A stretch of DNA of 64,000 nucleotides, from the NCBI RefSeq assembly GCF_000499845.2, contig NC_023750.2, positions 29,065,652 to 29,129,651 on the forward strand. Reading direction: 5' to 3'. The notes under the pieces are model-generated. The model had not been told where the DNA came from. It did no database searches and saw only the letters and a list, made by a program, of their open reading frames with translations. Each line of letters starts with the position of its first letter. Positions within the stretch are counted from its first letter, which is position 1. This stretch comes from Phaseolus vulgaris. Taxonomy: Eukaryota; Streptophyta; Magnoliopsida; Fabales; Fabaceae. Position numbers and translations under genes: made by a program. Positions 9,858 to 23,039 of the stretch are shown one piece after another.

Positions 9858-10610
9858 ACAAGTAAAAATATTAGTTTTTTATTTAATATGTGCAAATACT
9901 GATCAGAACATTTTTGTGCATGTCTCAAACCTTAACAATTGTAAATAAATATGAACATTATTTATGCTTCATGTTTTTAAATAAAAAAATGTAGTACATG
10001 AGAAACTATAAATGAGGAAAAAGAAAATAAAAATATTAGCTATTTTGTTTAATATAAATACAGGAAAAAAGGTAGCATAATCCTTACTTGAAGTTTTGAA
10101 CAGTACATAGAAGCTATCAAATTTGTACTTTTTTAGTGTTTCTTTTTTCAGGGTATTATTATCCAGTTTCTAAATAAAAATAAATCATTTATTTTAAGAA
10201 TTTATGTAACATTTTATTAGTTTAAAGACTAATTATATCATTCTACTATTTTTAAAAAGGAAATAATTTTTTATTTTAAAAAATGTTAAATGATTCAATA
10301 TTATGAATAAGTTATATATATATATATATATGTGTGTATGTATGACATTTTTCTAAATTTGTAAACTTATTTTTTTGTTAATAATAAGGAAAATAAAAAT
10401 AAACTGATTCAGTTGAAAATGATGAAAAATAGAATAGAAATGGAAAGTATAATAAAAGAATATATAAATATAAAATAAAATAAAGATATTAGTATCTGTA
10501 AATGAGAAACTATAGTACATTTCATTTTTTTTTTCCAACACACTTCATCGGTTCTTTTGTCTCTAATTTTTATTCTCCTCTAAACTAAATAAGGTTATGC
10601 TATGTGAACA
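9858..10610. other. Intergenic DNA, nothing recognised
   Basis: AT-rich sequence with a short (TA)n/(TG)n microsatellite at about 10314-10340. There is no credible coding region. Confidence 0.7.
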
Positions 10611-11010
10611 TCTATATCTATATTTAACTTTATATAATTCTTTAGCATTTTCATTGTATATATGATAAATTTAAAATTTAAGTTTTATAAGATTTTATAA
10701 TGTGATAAAATTTAAGAATTAAAATTTAAAATAAAATCTTAAATAACAATAAAAAAATTATCTTAAACGTTTTGTAATAAAATCTTAAATAATAAGAAAA
10801 AAAATTCTTTAGCATCTATATCTATATTTAACTTTATATAATTCTTTAGCATTTTCATTGTATATATGATAAATTTAAAATTTAAGTTTTATAAGATTTT
10901 ATAATGTGATAAAATTTAAGAATTAAAATTTAAAATAAAATCTTAAATAATAATAAAAAAATTATCTTAAACGTTTTGTAATAAAATCTTAAATAATAAG
11001 AAAAAAAATA
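10611..11010 (+). repeat. 204-bp tandem duplication
   Basis: The unit beginning TCTATATCTATATTTAACTT at 10611 recurs at 10815 and is nearly identical through about 11010, including the motif CTTAAACGTTTTGTAATAAA. It is a simple recent duplication of non-coding AT-rich DNA. I see no terminal structure typical of a transposon. Confidence 0.9.
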
Positions 11011-12336
11011 TCAAATAAAGGTTTTGTAAAATATTTATTTTCTAATAAATGATTATTAGATCTTAAAAATAATATGATAGAATGAATTCTATAAAAAAAA
11101 AATTAAGACTTGAAACTCCAGCTAGTATTGTCAATAATCTTTAATATTAATTTTCTAAATGTTTGTTAAGTATATATACATATAGTTCATTTACAGCTAT
11201 TTACAAATTTGAATTAACCAACCAAACAAGTCCCAACACAATAACCCATGAGGCCTCACAAATATAAATAGACTAAAAAGCAGTTTTTTTAGTAAAAATT
11301 GATAATGGACAACTAGACACATTTCATACCAGTCACAATTCCACAATTACATCCTAAGTATTGTAGGTAATATGATTTATACCTATCTGTCAATTTTTTT
11401 TTTATATATAGGGATTTAATAAATTTGTGATATAAAATTATTTATCCAAATAGTTTATCAAATAAGTTTGTAGGTCTTCTTAATGTAGATTCAGAAAAGA
11501 CACCTATGATATTATTTTCTTTCTTCATTTATTGTTTATTTTTTTTTGTAATTTATTATTTTAAATTTATGAGTTACTATATTTTGTTCTGCTTTTTTGA
11601 AATTTTCTCACCATCCCTTTATTATTCCAAAATTTCATTCTTCACTTTAGGAAGCATTTCAATTTTGTTTTTTCATTTTTACGAACTATACATGCTTAAA
11701 ACAATCTTACAAGAAAATTAAGCATGTCTTATTCCTTCTCATGTAATCAAGTGGCCATGAATATTTAATTAAACTTGTTACCTCACTTAAAATTATATAC
11801 TATAACTAAATCACAATTCCACCTTAATATAATTTATATCACAAATTTCAAGTATAAAGAAAAAAGTTATGCTAAAAAAAAAACTAAAGTGGCAAAGACT
11901 GAAAATAATCTCTATAATAGATTCATTATTAATTTAAAAAAATGTGATTAGATTAGAAGATGTTTCATGATTAAGTAGTTTAAAATACTATGTAGATTCA
12001 AAAGAAACAAAGTATTTTTTTATCTTTAGAACACCAAATTTAATCTCGTATGTTAGGTGAAAAATGATTACAACAAAGAAACTCGATCCTCAAAAGGGAA
12101 ATTAGAATAAACAAAACATAAAAATGTTGTAACAGAAAATAAATGATCTTAGATCTTCAGAACTAATCTAGCTTCATCAGAATTAATTCTTCAACCATTG
12201 ATTGTAACATAAACTAACAACTTTTAACACTGAGAAGTACAAACACAAGTGCAAAACATAATATGCATAAGATAAGTTCTAGTACAGTTACTTAAGTAAA
12301 GACATGAACAAAGTTGAAACCGTACAATGAACACCT
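11011..12336. other. Intergenic DNA including the YABBY 3' flank
   Basis: No gene is seen. The stretch just below 12337 is the likely 3' UTR and downstream region of the minus-strand YABBY gene. It has no strong AATAAA signal on that strand, so the 3' end cannot be placed. The T-rich ORF at 11506-11721 has no recognisable features. Confidence 0.6.
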
Positions 12337-14663
12337 CTAGAAGGGAGAGACACCTACATTAGCTGGTGCGAAAAACCCATCTTTGATAAGAACATCCTCT
12401 GCTTCCTAGACACACATAAAGAAATATTTGAGATTAGAAACCCTAGAAATAAGAGTCCCTTTTGACACTGATATGTGCTGCCAAAGGAAGAAGAGGTAAC
12501 AGTAGCTAGGGTTTCAAGTACCTGACGAACATTAGCTTTCTTCACGGGTTGATGATCAGGCATAAGTCCGAAATGAATGTGTGGAAAATGGGCCCACTGA
12601 AAAAAATATGGACCCCACATGAGAAAGAACAAAACATTTAACCGACAATTCAACAAGTACTAGTTTAGATATCTGGATTAAACAAAAGAAAACTCTTCAA
12701 TTAGTAAAATTTGAAAATAATCTAGAATGGGTAATGTCCCTAAGAGAGTAAGGTTTAGAATCTCCTTGGATCTCACATTCTTTGCAGCTGCACTGAAGGC
12801 CTCTCTGTGACTTATATCAGGGTTCCCAGCTTTGATACGTTGGATCTCATCCCTACAAATTAAATGATCCAAAAGTCAACAAAGATTTACTTTAATAGAC
12901 ATGATAAAGGATAAAGATTTGAGTTACTACTGCATTAATTTTTTGATGGGTGTTACCAAATTAATAGAAACTGGTAATTAGAATGAACATAACAGCAGGA
13001 AAATTGATGTTACTAAACTTACTTGATGAAGCGATTGTAAGCAGATGGAACTCTCTGTCTCTTTTCTGGAGCTGGACATGCAACACACGGACAATGCACA
13101 GGCAAACAGACAGGAACATTAAATAACTTGGCTGACCTTATTGCTTAATGCACACACTCTCTCTATCCCTTCTTTCTCTCTATTCTATCATTACCTCATC
13201 ATTATCTTTAACAATCACTCTCCCAATTGATTCAGCACTATATTTTCGGGGGAGGATTCTGTCTCACTCAGTGTATGCATGTAAGGAGACATGCATAGAC
13301 GCAAAGAGAAAGAAAATGAGTTAACATATTCTTGATTTGATTTCTTTTATCTCCTTTAAGAGAAAAAAATGGTTTTCTTTTCACCCTTTGAAATTTTACT
13401 GTGGTAATTGAGAAGAACAAATAATATGGGAATGTGTTGCTTCAATTTTGAAAAATAATGGAAACTTCATGTTTAGTCAATTTTAAAAACAGAAAGCTGG
13501 ATTTCTCGTGACTCACTACAGTGTACATTAATACAGGAAAGGGGAAAAAAGGCAATGCATGAGATAAATGTGCTAAAGATTGTTCTCTCTTTGCCACTTG
13601 CAGCATACCAAGAAACCTTGGTCACTGTTTAGATTGACAAGTGAGTTTTGACAGGCATAGAACAATTTTTAGGTTTTGCTTTTCTTCCTTTATGGGTTAA
13701 GTGATACCACTGTGAGCTTAAAAGAAGTGTGAAATGGACTGAATGGTATCAGAAGAGTTTCCTTTTCTTTTCCTCTAGCTTTTCTTTTCTGGTATCAGAA
13801 GGATCTCTGATCACCTCACATGAGAAATAAGAAAAGGAAACTTAAGAAAAAGAAATGAAAAATAAACATGAGAAACAGGTGGAGGTTTAATTTTTAGGTG
13901 ATCACAAAGAAAGAAAAAAGTGTTAAGAAAAAAATTATAAGAAAACTTTTGCGGCTTATTCAACATTCATTAGCATAAAAAAAATAGAGAAAATTCTCAC
14001 GTCTATTAGCAGATGGAGGCTTAGGGGTTTCTTCTGGCCCTCCTCGCATGGTGCGCATGACCAAATCATTAGGGTTTGGCATCTGATTCATCACCATGTT
14101 TGTTGAAGGTGCATTACGAATCTCCTCCTGAAATATCAAACCCAATACTCATATAATTGGATGATTGCAGTTACCATTTCAATTCTTCTAGAGCATAACT
14201 AACAAAATAAAAAGAGAAACAATCTATCAATTGAAAGACCTAGCTTTGTCTCACTAACACATGCACATAGATATATATACCAGAAGATTTTGAGGAGTGA
14301 AAAAGGTGTGGCCCAGGTGAATCTGATTAGCTGAAGGAAGAAGCAGGCCACGCATGTTGACTGAGAGAAGGTTGGTGCAATGACCACATCTCACAGTGAC
14401 AGTCTTAAACAAACTGGAGCAAGGAACACTCACCTAAATGTTTGAGAACAAAGAACAAGAAGAAGGAGCATGTTAGGGAGATGTAAAGTGAAGGGAAAGA
14501 AACAGTTTGATTGCATTAGAAGAGAGATGATGAGAAAAGTGAAGAGGAGGGTGATGGATGATACCGCGAGGACAGTGTCACAGAAATTGCAATGGACATA
14601 GCAGAGCTGGTCGGAGGGAGAGAGGTGTTGGTCCGGTGAAAAGGAAGTGGATGAGGAGGACAT
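12337..14663 (-). CDS. YAB1: YABBY transcription factor, FILAMENTOUS FLOWER/YABBY1 type (7 exons)
   Basis: Spliced CDS of 215 codons. Exons (plus coordinates, 5' to 3' of the gene): 14565-14663, 14281-14433, 14001-14127, 13023-13071, 12777-12852, 12522-12596 and 12337-12405. All introns are GT-AG and all phases join. The N-terminal C2C2 zinc finger has Cys25, Cys28, Cys49 and Cys52 (CNFCDTVLA ... RCGHCTNL). The YABBY HMG-like domain spans about residues 127-178 ([39 protein letters not shown]), and the tail ends [12 protein letters not shown]. Members are nuclear regulators of abaxial organ identity and lamina growth in leaves and flowers. The [19 protein letters not shown] linker and the tail point to the FIL/YAB1 branch rather than CRC, INO or YAB2/5. 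The length is close to legume and Arabidopsis relatives. No lesion is seen. Confidence 0.95.
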
Positions 14664-15000
14664 GTTGTTCCTCTTTTTGTTGATTCCCTTTTCTCTCTTT
14701 CTGATGATTTGATTTGATTGATGGGATTGACTGATCAGTCGCGGTTTTGGTGATAGACAGATAAACTTCCTATGGATCTGATCCTCTTGATTGTTGAGTT
14801 ACTATTAAAGAGGCTGGTTAGGGAGAACAAACAAAACAAAACAAAGAGAGAAAGAAAAGGAAAAGAGAAACACGGTGAAGAGATACCACTTAAGTATTAA
14901 AGGATCCAAAACACCTAGAAAGTGATCTTTTTCTCTCAGCATTTTCATATAATATATATATATATATACCTCCCCATATTTTTGTGCCATTGTGTTGTTA
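14664..15000 (-). promoter_or_regulatory. Probable YABBY 5' UTR and core promoter
   Basis: Upstream of the ATG on the minus strand is a pyrimidine-rich leader (CCTTTTCTTTCTCTC type, 14690-14700 and 14840-14875). A (TA)n tract at 14951-14969 could serve as a TATA box about 290 bp before the start codon. The transcription start is inferred only. A dinucleotide run as TATA element would be prone to length variation. Confidence 0.35.
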
Positions 15001-18000
15001 GTCATCTCAAAATGATTTACTGTTCACCTCAGCAAAATTTCACATTTTCACCTGTGTTTATTTTAAGATCTTTTAACACAAAAGATGAGAATGCAAACAT
15101 TTTTGCATGTGTGAGCCTAATTATTGTCGTAGTTTTAACTTACAGCATACCATTACAATTGTTATAGCCCACCGCCATATTATAACCATAAATGTGCATG
15201 GTTGCATCAAAGGAGATACACTCTTGGAAAAAAAAATTATATTGCTAAACATTTTGCAATCACCTCACATGATTTTAAAAATTATTCAGTCATATTCAAA
15301 TTAAAGAGACCCTCTGATTCCTGTCTGTGAGCATGTGTATTTTAATTTCTTTCACTTTTATGCAGAAGAACTTGTTTTAGTTTCACAATAGACCTCCTCC
15401 TAGTATAACAAAACACACTTGACTCCAAAGTCCATTTTCTATTAAGAAGATACTTAAATCTGCATATAAACAGTAAATATTTATGAGTGATTGCTAATTA
15501 CAATTAAGTGAAGGTATGAAACCAAAGTCTATTTATATGAACTGAGAAACACAGATAAAGTTACTACAAACTTTTTTTTATACAAAATGTGCAATACAAG
15601 TGATTGCTAATTGCAATTAAGTGATGAAACTAAAGTTAGTACATTTGATGAGAAGACACTAAAACCTGCATTTGAGACAAGATATTTGTAGTAAATATCT
15701 CCACTGGAGTAATTGTTAACTGTAATTAAGTGATGGTTTTCAGTCCAAAATCCATTTGTATGAACTAAAAATAGAGGTGAATATTGTGAAGATAGAATAA
15801 GATGTATTTGAAAGAAGTGTGAAGTAAAGAGAATGAGAAGTGAAAATAAAAAAGAAATAAATGAACGGTTGGCATTCCCAATGGATGTGTGTGAGAGAAA
15901 GAGGTAGCAGAGGCGGCAGAGGTGGGGGAACGGAGAGCGAAAGGGACGTGTGCATGGGAGTGATTAGCTTTGGCTCATTCACCTGTTGTTTTCAAAGTTA
16001 AGAAGGTTTACAGAGTGTCCTCGGTTTTCTACAATTCCATTTCGTGATCACATTTTATCTCTATCAAATCAAATCAAATCTTTGTTCTTTCTAAAGCCTC
16101 TGCGTGTTTAAAATGCAGCAAGCCCTACTATGGGCCAGTACTGCAATCAAGATGTTATGTTAGAGCCATCTTGTTTTCTAACCCTTTCAGAGTTCAACCC
16201 TAGTGACCCACCTCACTCTTCTGCCATTAATTTCCCTTTGCAATCAATTCACTCCTCCACACAGTACTACTACTATCTCCTCATCTTTATTTCCATTTAC
16301 CACTGTTCATTGTCATTCCTTTCTGTTCTTTTTTAATTAATACGCATGCTTCCTATCCAATCCAACCATTTTTTCTTATCTTCAACTATATCTAATAACC
16401 TAATAAGATATGCCACTCACTTCACTTTACATTTCACATCTTGGTTTTCAAAATAAAGTGCACTTCATAGTACATTTGTTTCTCAATAAATACATAACAG
16501 ACAGCATATTGTACATTATATTTAAATTATCACTATACAATGTTCAATTAGTAGATATGTCTAATTCGTTTTCTTTTTATCTTACCAAAATCTATTTAAA
16601 AGAAAGTGACAAGACCAAGAATTTGAATCCCTTCAAACCTCTAATTAGGTCTTATAGTAGTTTGACCATCTTCATGTTTTAATTATTCTCAAGACAAACT
16701 TTAAATGATAGAATACAGCTATTTTAGTATATTAATTTTGAAAACTCTGAAGATGTAAAAGCTCTTTTAAAATAATAAACTAATTCCATATAAAGATTTG
16801 ATTAGATTATAGAAATATTAAGACGCACGCACATGCACACGCAACTCTACCATACTTATTAAAAAAATATTTTGGATTTATCAAAATTAGTAAATTAAAT
16901 GACAAAAATTCTATATAATTATTTTAAAATAAATTATTACTTACTTTTTTAAAGTTCTTAAACAACAAAGCAGTAACAACCCAGGAAATAATATATTTAA
17001 GGTTACAACTTTAATCATAATAGTGTTTTTTAGTGATGATTCACACACACAAATATTATATATAAGGGTATTCCAACTCAGAAAAACAAACCAACTTATT
17101 AGAACAATATAACAAGATTATTTTACATTCCAATTAACTACATTTTTTCAAATTATTCTATAGGAATTATGCACATCTTTTGAGTCAAGATCACTCACAA
17201 TGATAAATCAAATTAACCATGATCAAATAAAGATTCGATGAAGCAAGCATTTAAGGCCAAATCTACATAATGCCAAAATTAATATTTATATATCAGACAT
17301 AGACAATTTGTCGTTTTTCTTTTATTTTCAGGCCATTTACTACATTACAGAAAAAGAATGATAAACTTGAAAGAAGGGATCAAATCAAAATAAGATAAGC
17401 TTTCACTTTTTGACAAATTACAATATGAACTTTTATTAGGATGAGATAATTAAGATAAAGTGTTTCTTTGTGGTGATGCTTTTGGTTTTTGAGTCTTGGA
17501 TTGGAACACTATCTTCTTATCCTTTTTGTTTTCCAAAAATGTAAAAGAATGACAAAAACAAATAATGCAATTGGATTTTAAAAAATCTAGGATTTATCCA
17601 TGCATGAGGAAGAGGCGTTGGTTACCATAACTATTCAATAGTTCATGGAAGGTCATCCCGTGACAACATCTCACCACTCAAATGCAATCTCAAAGTACAT
17701 GTTGATTAATTAGAGGGTCATTTGCTTCAACTAGTATCCAAGGTACAAAAATGGTGTTTTTTTTTTTACAAAAATAACTTGTATAGTCTCTGTGTTAAAT
17801 GTTTTTGTCTTATAATGACACACTAGAGGGTCCCACCCACTCTTCTTAATTATAGGGTTGATTTTTTTTATTATGACTTTTCAATATTTTTAAAAATATA
17901 TATTACTAATCTAGTTTATTTAATGATTCGTGATAAATTTAAGAATACTATGTATTTTTTTAATTAAATTTTAATTAAAAGATAATCTAACAACTTTTGA

Positions 18001-19378
18001 GATAAAATTTATTGGATGTTGAGTCCTTTATAAAAGTTGGAATCGTTTCTTTTATTTAATTTATTTGTTGTCAATAAAAAAATAAACTCAATAACTTTAG
18101 TTGTAGAGATTTTGATAATATGTAATATGTACTTAGTTGTTTATCACTTATAAAAGAAAATTAATAACAACTTGAAGTAGAGTAACTAACTTTTTTTGTC
18201 TCTCAAAAATTAACTACATGTAATTTGAATATATTGAACATGGTTTACAACTTGCAATACATATGAGAAGGTTTGATGAGCTGTATAGTAATTAGTTGTT
18301 TTTGTTGTATAGTAATGTGGTATTTATGGCATTGACTGCAATGGCATGACTGACCACACCATGTCTTGAGATTCAAAATAGTAAAAGCATTGAGACATTG
18401 TAACCAATTAAACTATATATGGACTGTAACATATCATTCAATGCTATATTAATAGTATAATTTATTATTTTTTCTATACACTTTTTCTTATATCTCCATA
18501 TCATAAACATAATAGCAACTACTATCACAGTATGAATAATATTATTTTATATGATTTTGAAGAAGAATAACTGGTCATTAAATAAGTAAGAAGAATATCC
18601 AAGAAAATAAAGAGAAAAATAATAAATAAGATAAAACATGTGCCCTACACATTGGCTTACTTAATTCTAACAAGGTCATGAGTGTTGCTTGGTTGACACT
18701 CACCAATCAAAAGTTCTGTAGATCACGTGTTCGGAATTAAAAGTACCTATTTCTTCAACTTGACTTCACAGTTAATGGAAGAAACATATGATTTAATTTA
18801 TAGAATGAATTAGCTTTTATGTAAGAAACATACTAACCAAATTTTACTTTTAGGATCATAGAGATTGCACTAATGAATCCTCAAGACTAATTAAACCATA
18901 TATGTCACTAGAAAAAATAACTACTTTAATTAACATTATTTCTGAAAATTGTTTATTGTAGGACAATGTGTAATAAGATTAGAATAAAACAAAGGACACT
19001 CTAACTATCATACAAATTTCAGTCAAAAGTCTTACATTTGGTAACTTTACCTTATATATTAATGAGGAAAAAGAGAGAAAATCCTGAAGTTTGTAATATG
19101 AATAAAAGGCAAGAAGAATTCCTATATTACCTGATTTTAAACCATATATGTTGTCATTTACAACGAAATCATCAATAAAAGATTTAAAAAATAATCTCCA
19201 AAAAGAAGTTTTCGAGTTTTAAGTATAAAAATGGAGTGATAATGTATTTTCAGAAAAACTTAAGATATGTGAGTAATTAACTATTGAGTTTTTTTTTTAT
19301 TACTTTTTAAAGTTATATTTATAGAAAATTTTGGGATCACTAACATTTGAAATTAGTTATCAATTAAAATTACCTCAG
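15001..19378. other. YABBY upstream intergenic region, no gene seen
   Basis: About 4.4 kb of AT-rich DNA has only short, featureless open frames and no transposon ends. It is the longest stretch in the window free of recognised insertions. A repeated GTGATTGCTAATTACAATTAAGTGA-like motif (first 20: GTGATTGCTAATTACAATTA) recurs at about 15488, 15601 and 15711. Cis-regulatory elements of the YABBY gene are plausible here but cannot be read by eye. Confidence 0.5.
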
Positions 19379-19395
19379 CTATTAAGACATACAAT

Positions 19396-19752
19396 TTTTT
19401 TTTATCAGCAATAGAAAATAAATAAATAAGAACTACTTCAGGGTGGTTCAACCCATATACACGGTACCCAACTACCGATTCCTGCCTAAAGTCTTTCAAA
19501 CTAACTAAAACATACATTGCCCATGCTATATCTAACACACTCAAGTGATTAACCTTATGCACAACATAGGTTCTAGACACCAATCTGAAAAGGAAAATGA
19601 GGTTGATCTAAAATTTAAAGAGACCCAAACCAAATCTTTACTTGCATCAAAGAAAATACTTCTTACTCATCTGCCGCTTCTCTTTTGAAAATTATGTTAT
19701 TCCTGTGATTCCCTATTTCGCTAACCACCCAACCCAGATTGTGTTCCATACA
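19396..19752 (-). mobile_element. 5'-truncated L1 copy with 17-bp target duplication
   Basis: Poly(T) then ATCAGCAATAGAAAATAAAT and an ACTTCAGGGTGGTTCAACCC block match the 3' end of the L1 family also seen at 2716 and 9765. The flanks CTATTAAGACATACAAT at 19379-19395 and 19753-19769 are identical. At 357 bp this copy retains some unique 3'-UTR sequence. The 76-codon minus frame (19353-19583) overlaps its edge and is not a gene. Confidence 0.85.
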
Positions 19753-20000
19753 CTATTAAGACATACAATAGTTAATACTTGTTACAAATGATTATTATGA
19801 ACGAGTATTATTGAAATATTAACTTTGGAGACTAGAGAAAATTATTATTTAAGAAACAGACTACTATTCTACAATAAAAAGAATAACTTCTAAACTAAAA
19901 ACTAAAACAAATGTATTATGTTACAAAAATACATTGTTTATCCTTTTCAAAAACATTTATATATATATAGAAAAGTATCTATACTTTTTAAATTTCTTTA

Positions 20001-20376
20001 CATTATTAAAAAATCATTAAATAAATAAAAATTAATTTAAAAATAAAAAATAATTAATTATTATATTGATTAAATTAAATAGTCTTATAAAAATTAAAAA
20101 ATATATTTATATTTAAATTAATTTTATTATTACTAAATAATTTTTAAATCGATATCTTATTATCTATTAAGATTTTTTTTATTAATTATTTAAATTTTAA
20201 AGTTGATAATAACTAATTAAATATTAATTTAAAAATTATTTATTAATAATAAAAATTAAATTAAATATTAATATTTTTTTTTAAATTCTAAAATAATTTT
20301 AAATTTAATTAATATTATAATTAATTATTATTATTATTTTTAAAATTTATTTATATTTAATAATTTTATTGTAGTA
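20001..20376. mobile_element. CACTA-type foldback MITE, copy C (old)
   Basis: It begins CATTATTAAAAAATCATTAA and ends TTTTATTGTAGTA, both degenerate forms of the family termini. The interior has the same inverted-repeat plan but is strongly shifted to A and T. The flanking trinucleotides no longer match. It lies about 5.3 kb upstream of the YABBY start codon. Confidence 0.65.
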
Positions 20377-20999
20377 ATTGAAAAGATTTTGTCAGTTTTC
20401 AAAAAGAGTAAAAAGACTTTTGGTCTAAATGCAGTAGATAGTTGGAGAGATGGGACGAGGCTAGCTAGATGAAACTCAAGCTGCTATATATTTGCTAGGT
20501 CCAAAGCCTAGTCAACTTACCTCTTCGTCCCTAAAATCGATGGAATCAAACACAGATCATAAAAGAAATTAATACCTAATTTTGTCTTTAGTTACACCTT
20601 TAACTCCACCAATTAATCAACAAATTCCATTTCTGTATTATGCTAAGAAAATAAATTTGACTCTAATAACACACTTAAGTTTAACCAAAATCATTAGTTA
20701 CATACATTTTTACACACAAATCTGGGGAATACATTACTGATTTGACTCCTCAGACATCACTTTCTCATACACACATACATGTAAATGCCTGTCAGTGATA
20801 GCAGAACGGCAGAGATCTTTAAATTTCGTTGGTTTTCCTTTGTCCTTTGCAAAAGGATTCATTCATATCTATATATCTGTGTATATCTACAAATTCTTTT
20901 TCTTTTTCTTTGGGGTCACTGAATTGAATTTGGTTAGATCTCTGGTAATATTATAGGCTCTACAGAGAGTGTTTTATTACCTTTTGGAGATGCTTGCAA
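20377..20999. other. Intergenic DNA, nothing recognised
   Basis: AT-rich sequence with a somewhat GC-richer patch at 20440-20560. No coding region or transposon end is recognised. Confidence 0.5.
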
Positions 21000-21006
21000 A
21001 GTAACC

Positions 21007-21247
21007 CTAACTTTGCTTAAAAAGATGGCTGTCACTCCCAGCTATGCTTAGAAGTTGTAGAAAGCTATTACTTTGCATGCCACTTGTCCATTGTGGCTTC
21101 TTAGTGGTTCTGAATACCCAAATATGTTCATCACTATCTCTAACGAGTAGTGCACATGAATTAGCCCTAGCATGTTGAGTTGCAAAAGAGATAAGTGGGG
21201 TCATACCAATAGGCTTGGTTTTAGTTTCAGCGTCACTACCGCTGGGG
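21007..21247 (-). CDS. Possible terminal exon of an unrecognised gene
   Basis: On the minus strand a TGATGATGCCCCAG acceptor-like site at about 21248 precedes an open frame that runs to a TAG at 21007. It has unusually balanced composition for this region (TPLISFATQHARANSCALL, EHIWVFRTTKKPQWTSG). An internal ATG at 21204 gives 65 codons. I do not recognise the protein and could not find upstream exons at 21250-21600. It could be a real last exon, a gene fragment or chance. Confidence 0.25.
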
Positions 21248-21635
21248 CATCATCAACAAAATCCTATAAAGTATGTATCATCACAGATACAACTATTACA
21301 TCAACCAAAAGAGAAAGAATAGTAATGATGATTCTCAGTAAAATAACATCATAATTCTAAAAAAATAAATGTCATAAATACTTTATCTGTATTTCTCTTT
21401 CCCAACATATTCACCCTTGTTTTAACTATAAAAAGTCACAGACCTATGAATACTATGCCATGTTTTTTATATGAGTTCAGAATTTTTATTTGAATATATA
21501 ATAAGTGCTCTATTTTGGATCTTGGAATGGTGTTGCATACACATTGTATAATATAATAATTTCACCTTGAAATTGATGGTCATCAATAAGTAAAATTTTA
21601 TAACTAAAATAAATATTTGTTTAGCAGTTTTCACA

Positions 21636-21808
21636 CACTTAAAAAATTCATTAAATAAAAATTAATTTTAAAAATAAAATATAATTAATTATTATATTGA
21701 TTAAATTAGATATTATTTATAAAGTAAAAAAATTATTAATATTTAAAATAATTTGTATTATTAATATTTAAATTAGTTTTTAAATTAATATTTTAATTAA
21801 GGTCACTG
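21636..21808. mobile_element. CACTA-type foldback MITE, copy D (left half only)
   Basis: It starts CACTTAAAAAATTCATTAAA and continues with the family core (AAAATTAATTTTAAAAATAA). The sequence loses similarity after about 21808, so the right arm is missing or decayed. Confidence 0.5.
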
Positions 21809-21809
21809 A

Positions 21810-23039
21810 TATTAGATTATCCACTTGTAGATGGTATATCATGAAAAAGAATAAAAGTCTCTTGAAATAAATCACTATTCTAAAATTAATTATTCCTTCT
21901 CAATCTAGTACATAGTTCTAAAATTGTAGAAAAAAAATTACAAGTTTTAAAGAATACCGTTATGATATATAAATCTAAAATATTTAAACTTCTACCTCTT
22001 ACAAGTATATGCTCTACAAATCAAGTTGAAGGAATATGAATACTTTGTTTAGTTAAATGAAAATGACTAGTTACTGATCTTACTATGGGTTAAGTATTTT
22101 CTGTTTATTTTATTATTATCTAATTGTAATGGTGGTAAACAAAACTGTTTATGATATTGGATAATATTTTAAAGAAGAATTTGGTGAGTTATATGTAGAT
22201 ATAAATTTTGTTTTCATTGATGATTTTGGAAATTATATACATACATAACCACCAGTTTTTTATTATGTAACAAGACTGAGATATTTATAAAAGATCTGAC
22301 GTTAATAATCCTTTTCTGATAAAAAATATCTTTATATCTTAAAACTACCTAAGATTTTTCATTGCCTGCATTGTAAAATATTAGAAGGATAGAAGAGTAA
22401 AAAAGATAGAAGGTAAAAGTAGTATAAGTTTATTATTTTTTATCATTTAAATTTTTTGCATCCATTTAAAAATAAAACTGATCTTGCTGATAAAGAAAAA
22501 AAAAATCTGTCCCTGATGTAACAGTAAACGATGCAGTTGGTTAGAACTGAGTTAAAAACAATACTATTTAATCATAATTGTGTTTATTTTACATATTTAC
22601 CCCTTACTTATTGGACTAATGTCATTCATGGAACACACATTCACATCCGTGTGCTAGGTGTTTTTCTGTGCCTTTATTGGTGGGTGTCAACGGTGGGGAG
22701 CAAAGTTGTGAACTTTCAGAATTTAGCAATTTATAACAAAATTTGAGCAGAGAAAGAAAATTCATACATTCAAAAACTCTAAGTTGCTGGTCTCATACAA
22801 GCCATGTAAGCTAAAAAAATTTATTTAGACACAGCGAGAAAAATAATACTTTATACCTATTTAGAATTACATCTTATATTTCAAATATGTACAAAAATGT
22901 ACATATGTGTATCTGTATAAATATATACAAAGCATATTAAAAAGAGAAAGAAATGTATATAATTTATTTTTTCTGAATACAAGTTGGTCTAAAATGGACT
23001 GAAGAAAAAGCCTATTAAAATTTGCTAATATATACAGAG
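21810..23039. other. Intergenic DNA, nothing recognised
   Basis: AT-rich DNA. A 71-codon plus-strand frame at 22531-22746 (MQLVRTELKTILFNHNC start) has no recognised domain and no support beyond being open. Confidence 0.5.

Noticed and set aside
22531..22746. 71-codon plus-strand ORF
   Set aside because: No domain, no splice context and no homologous repeat in the window; likely chance.
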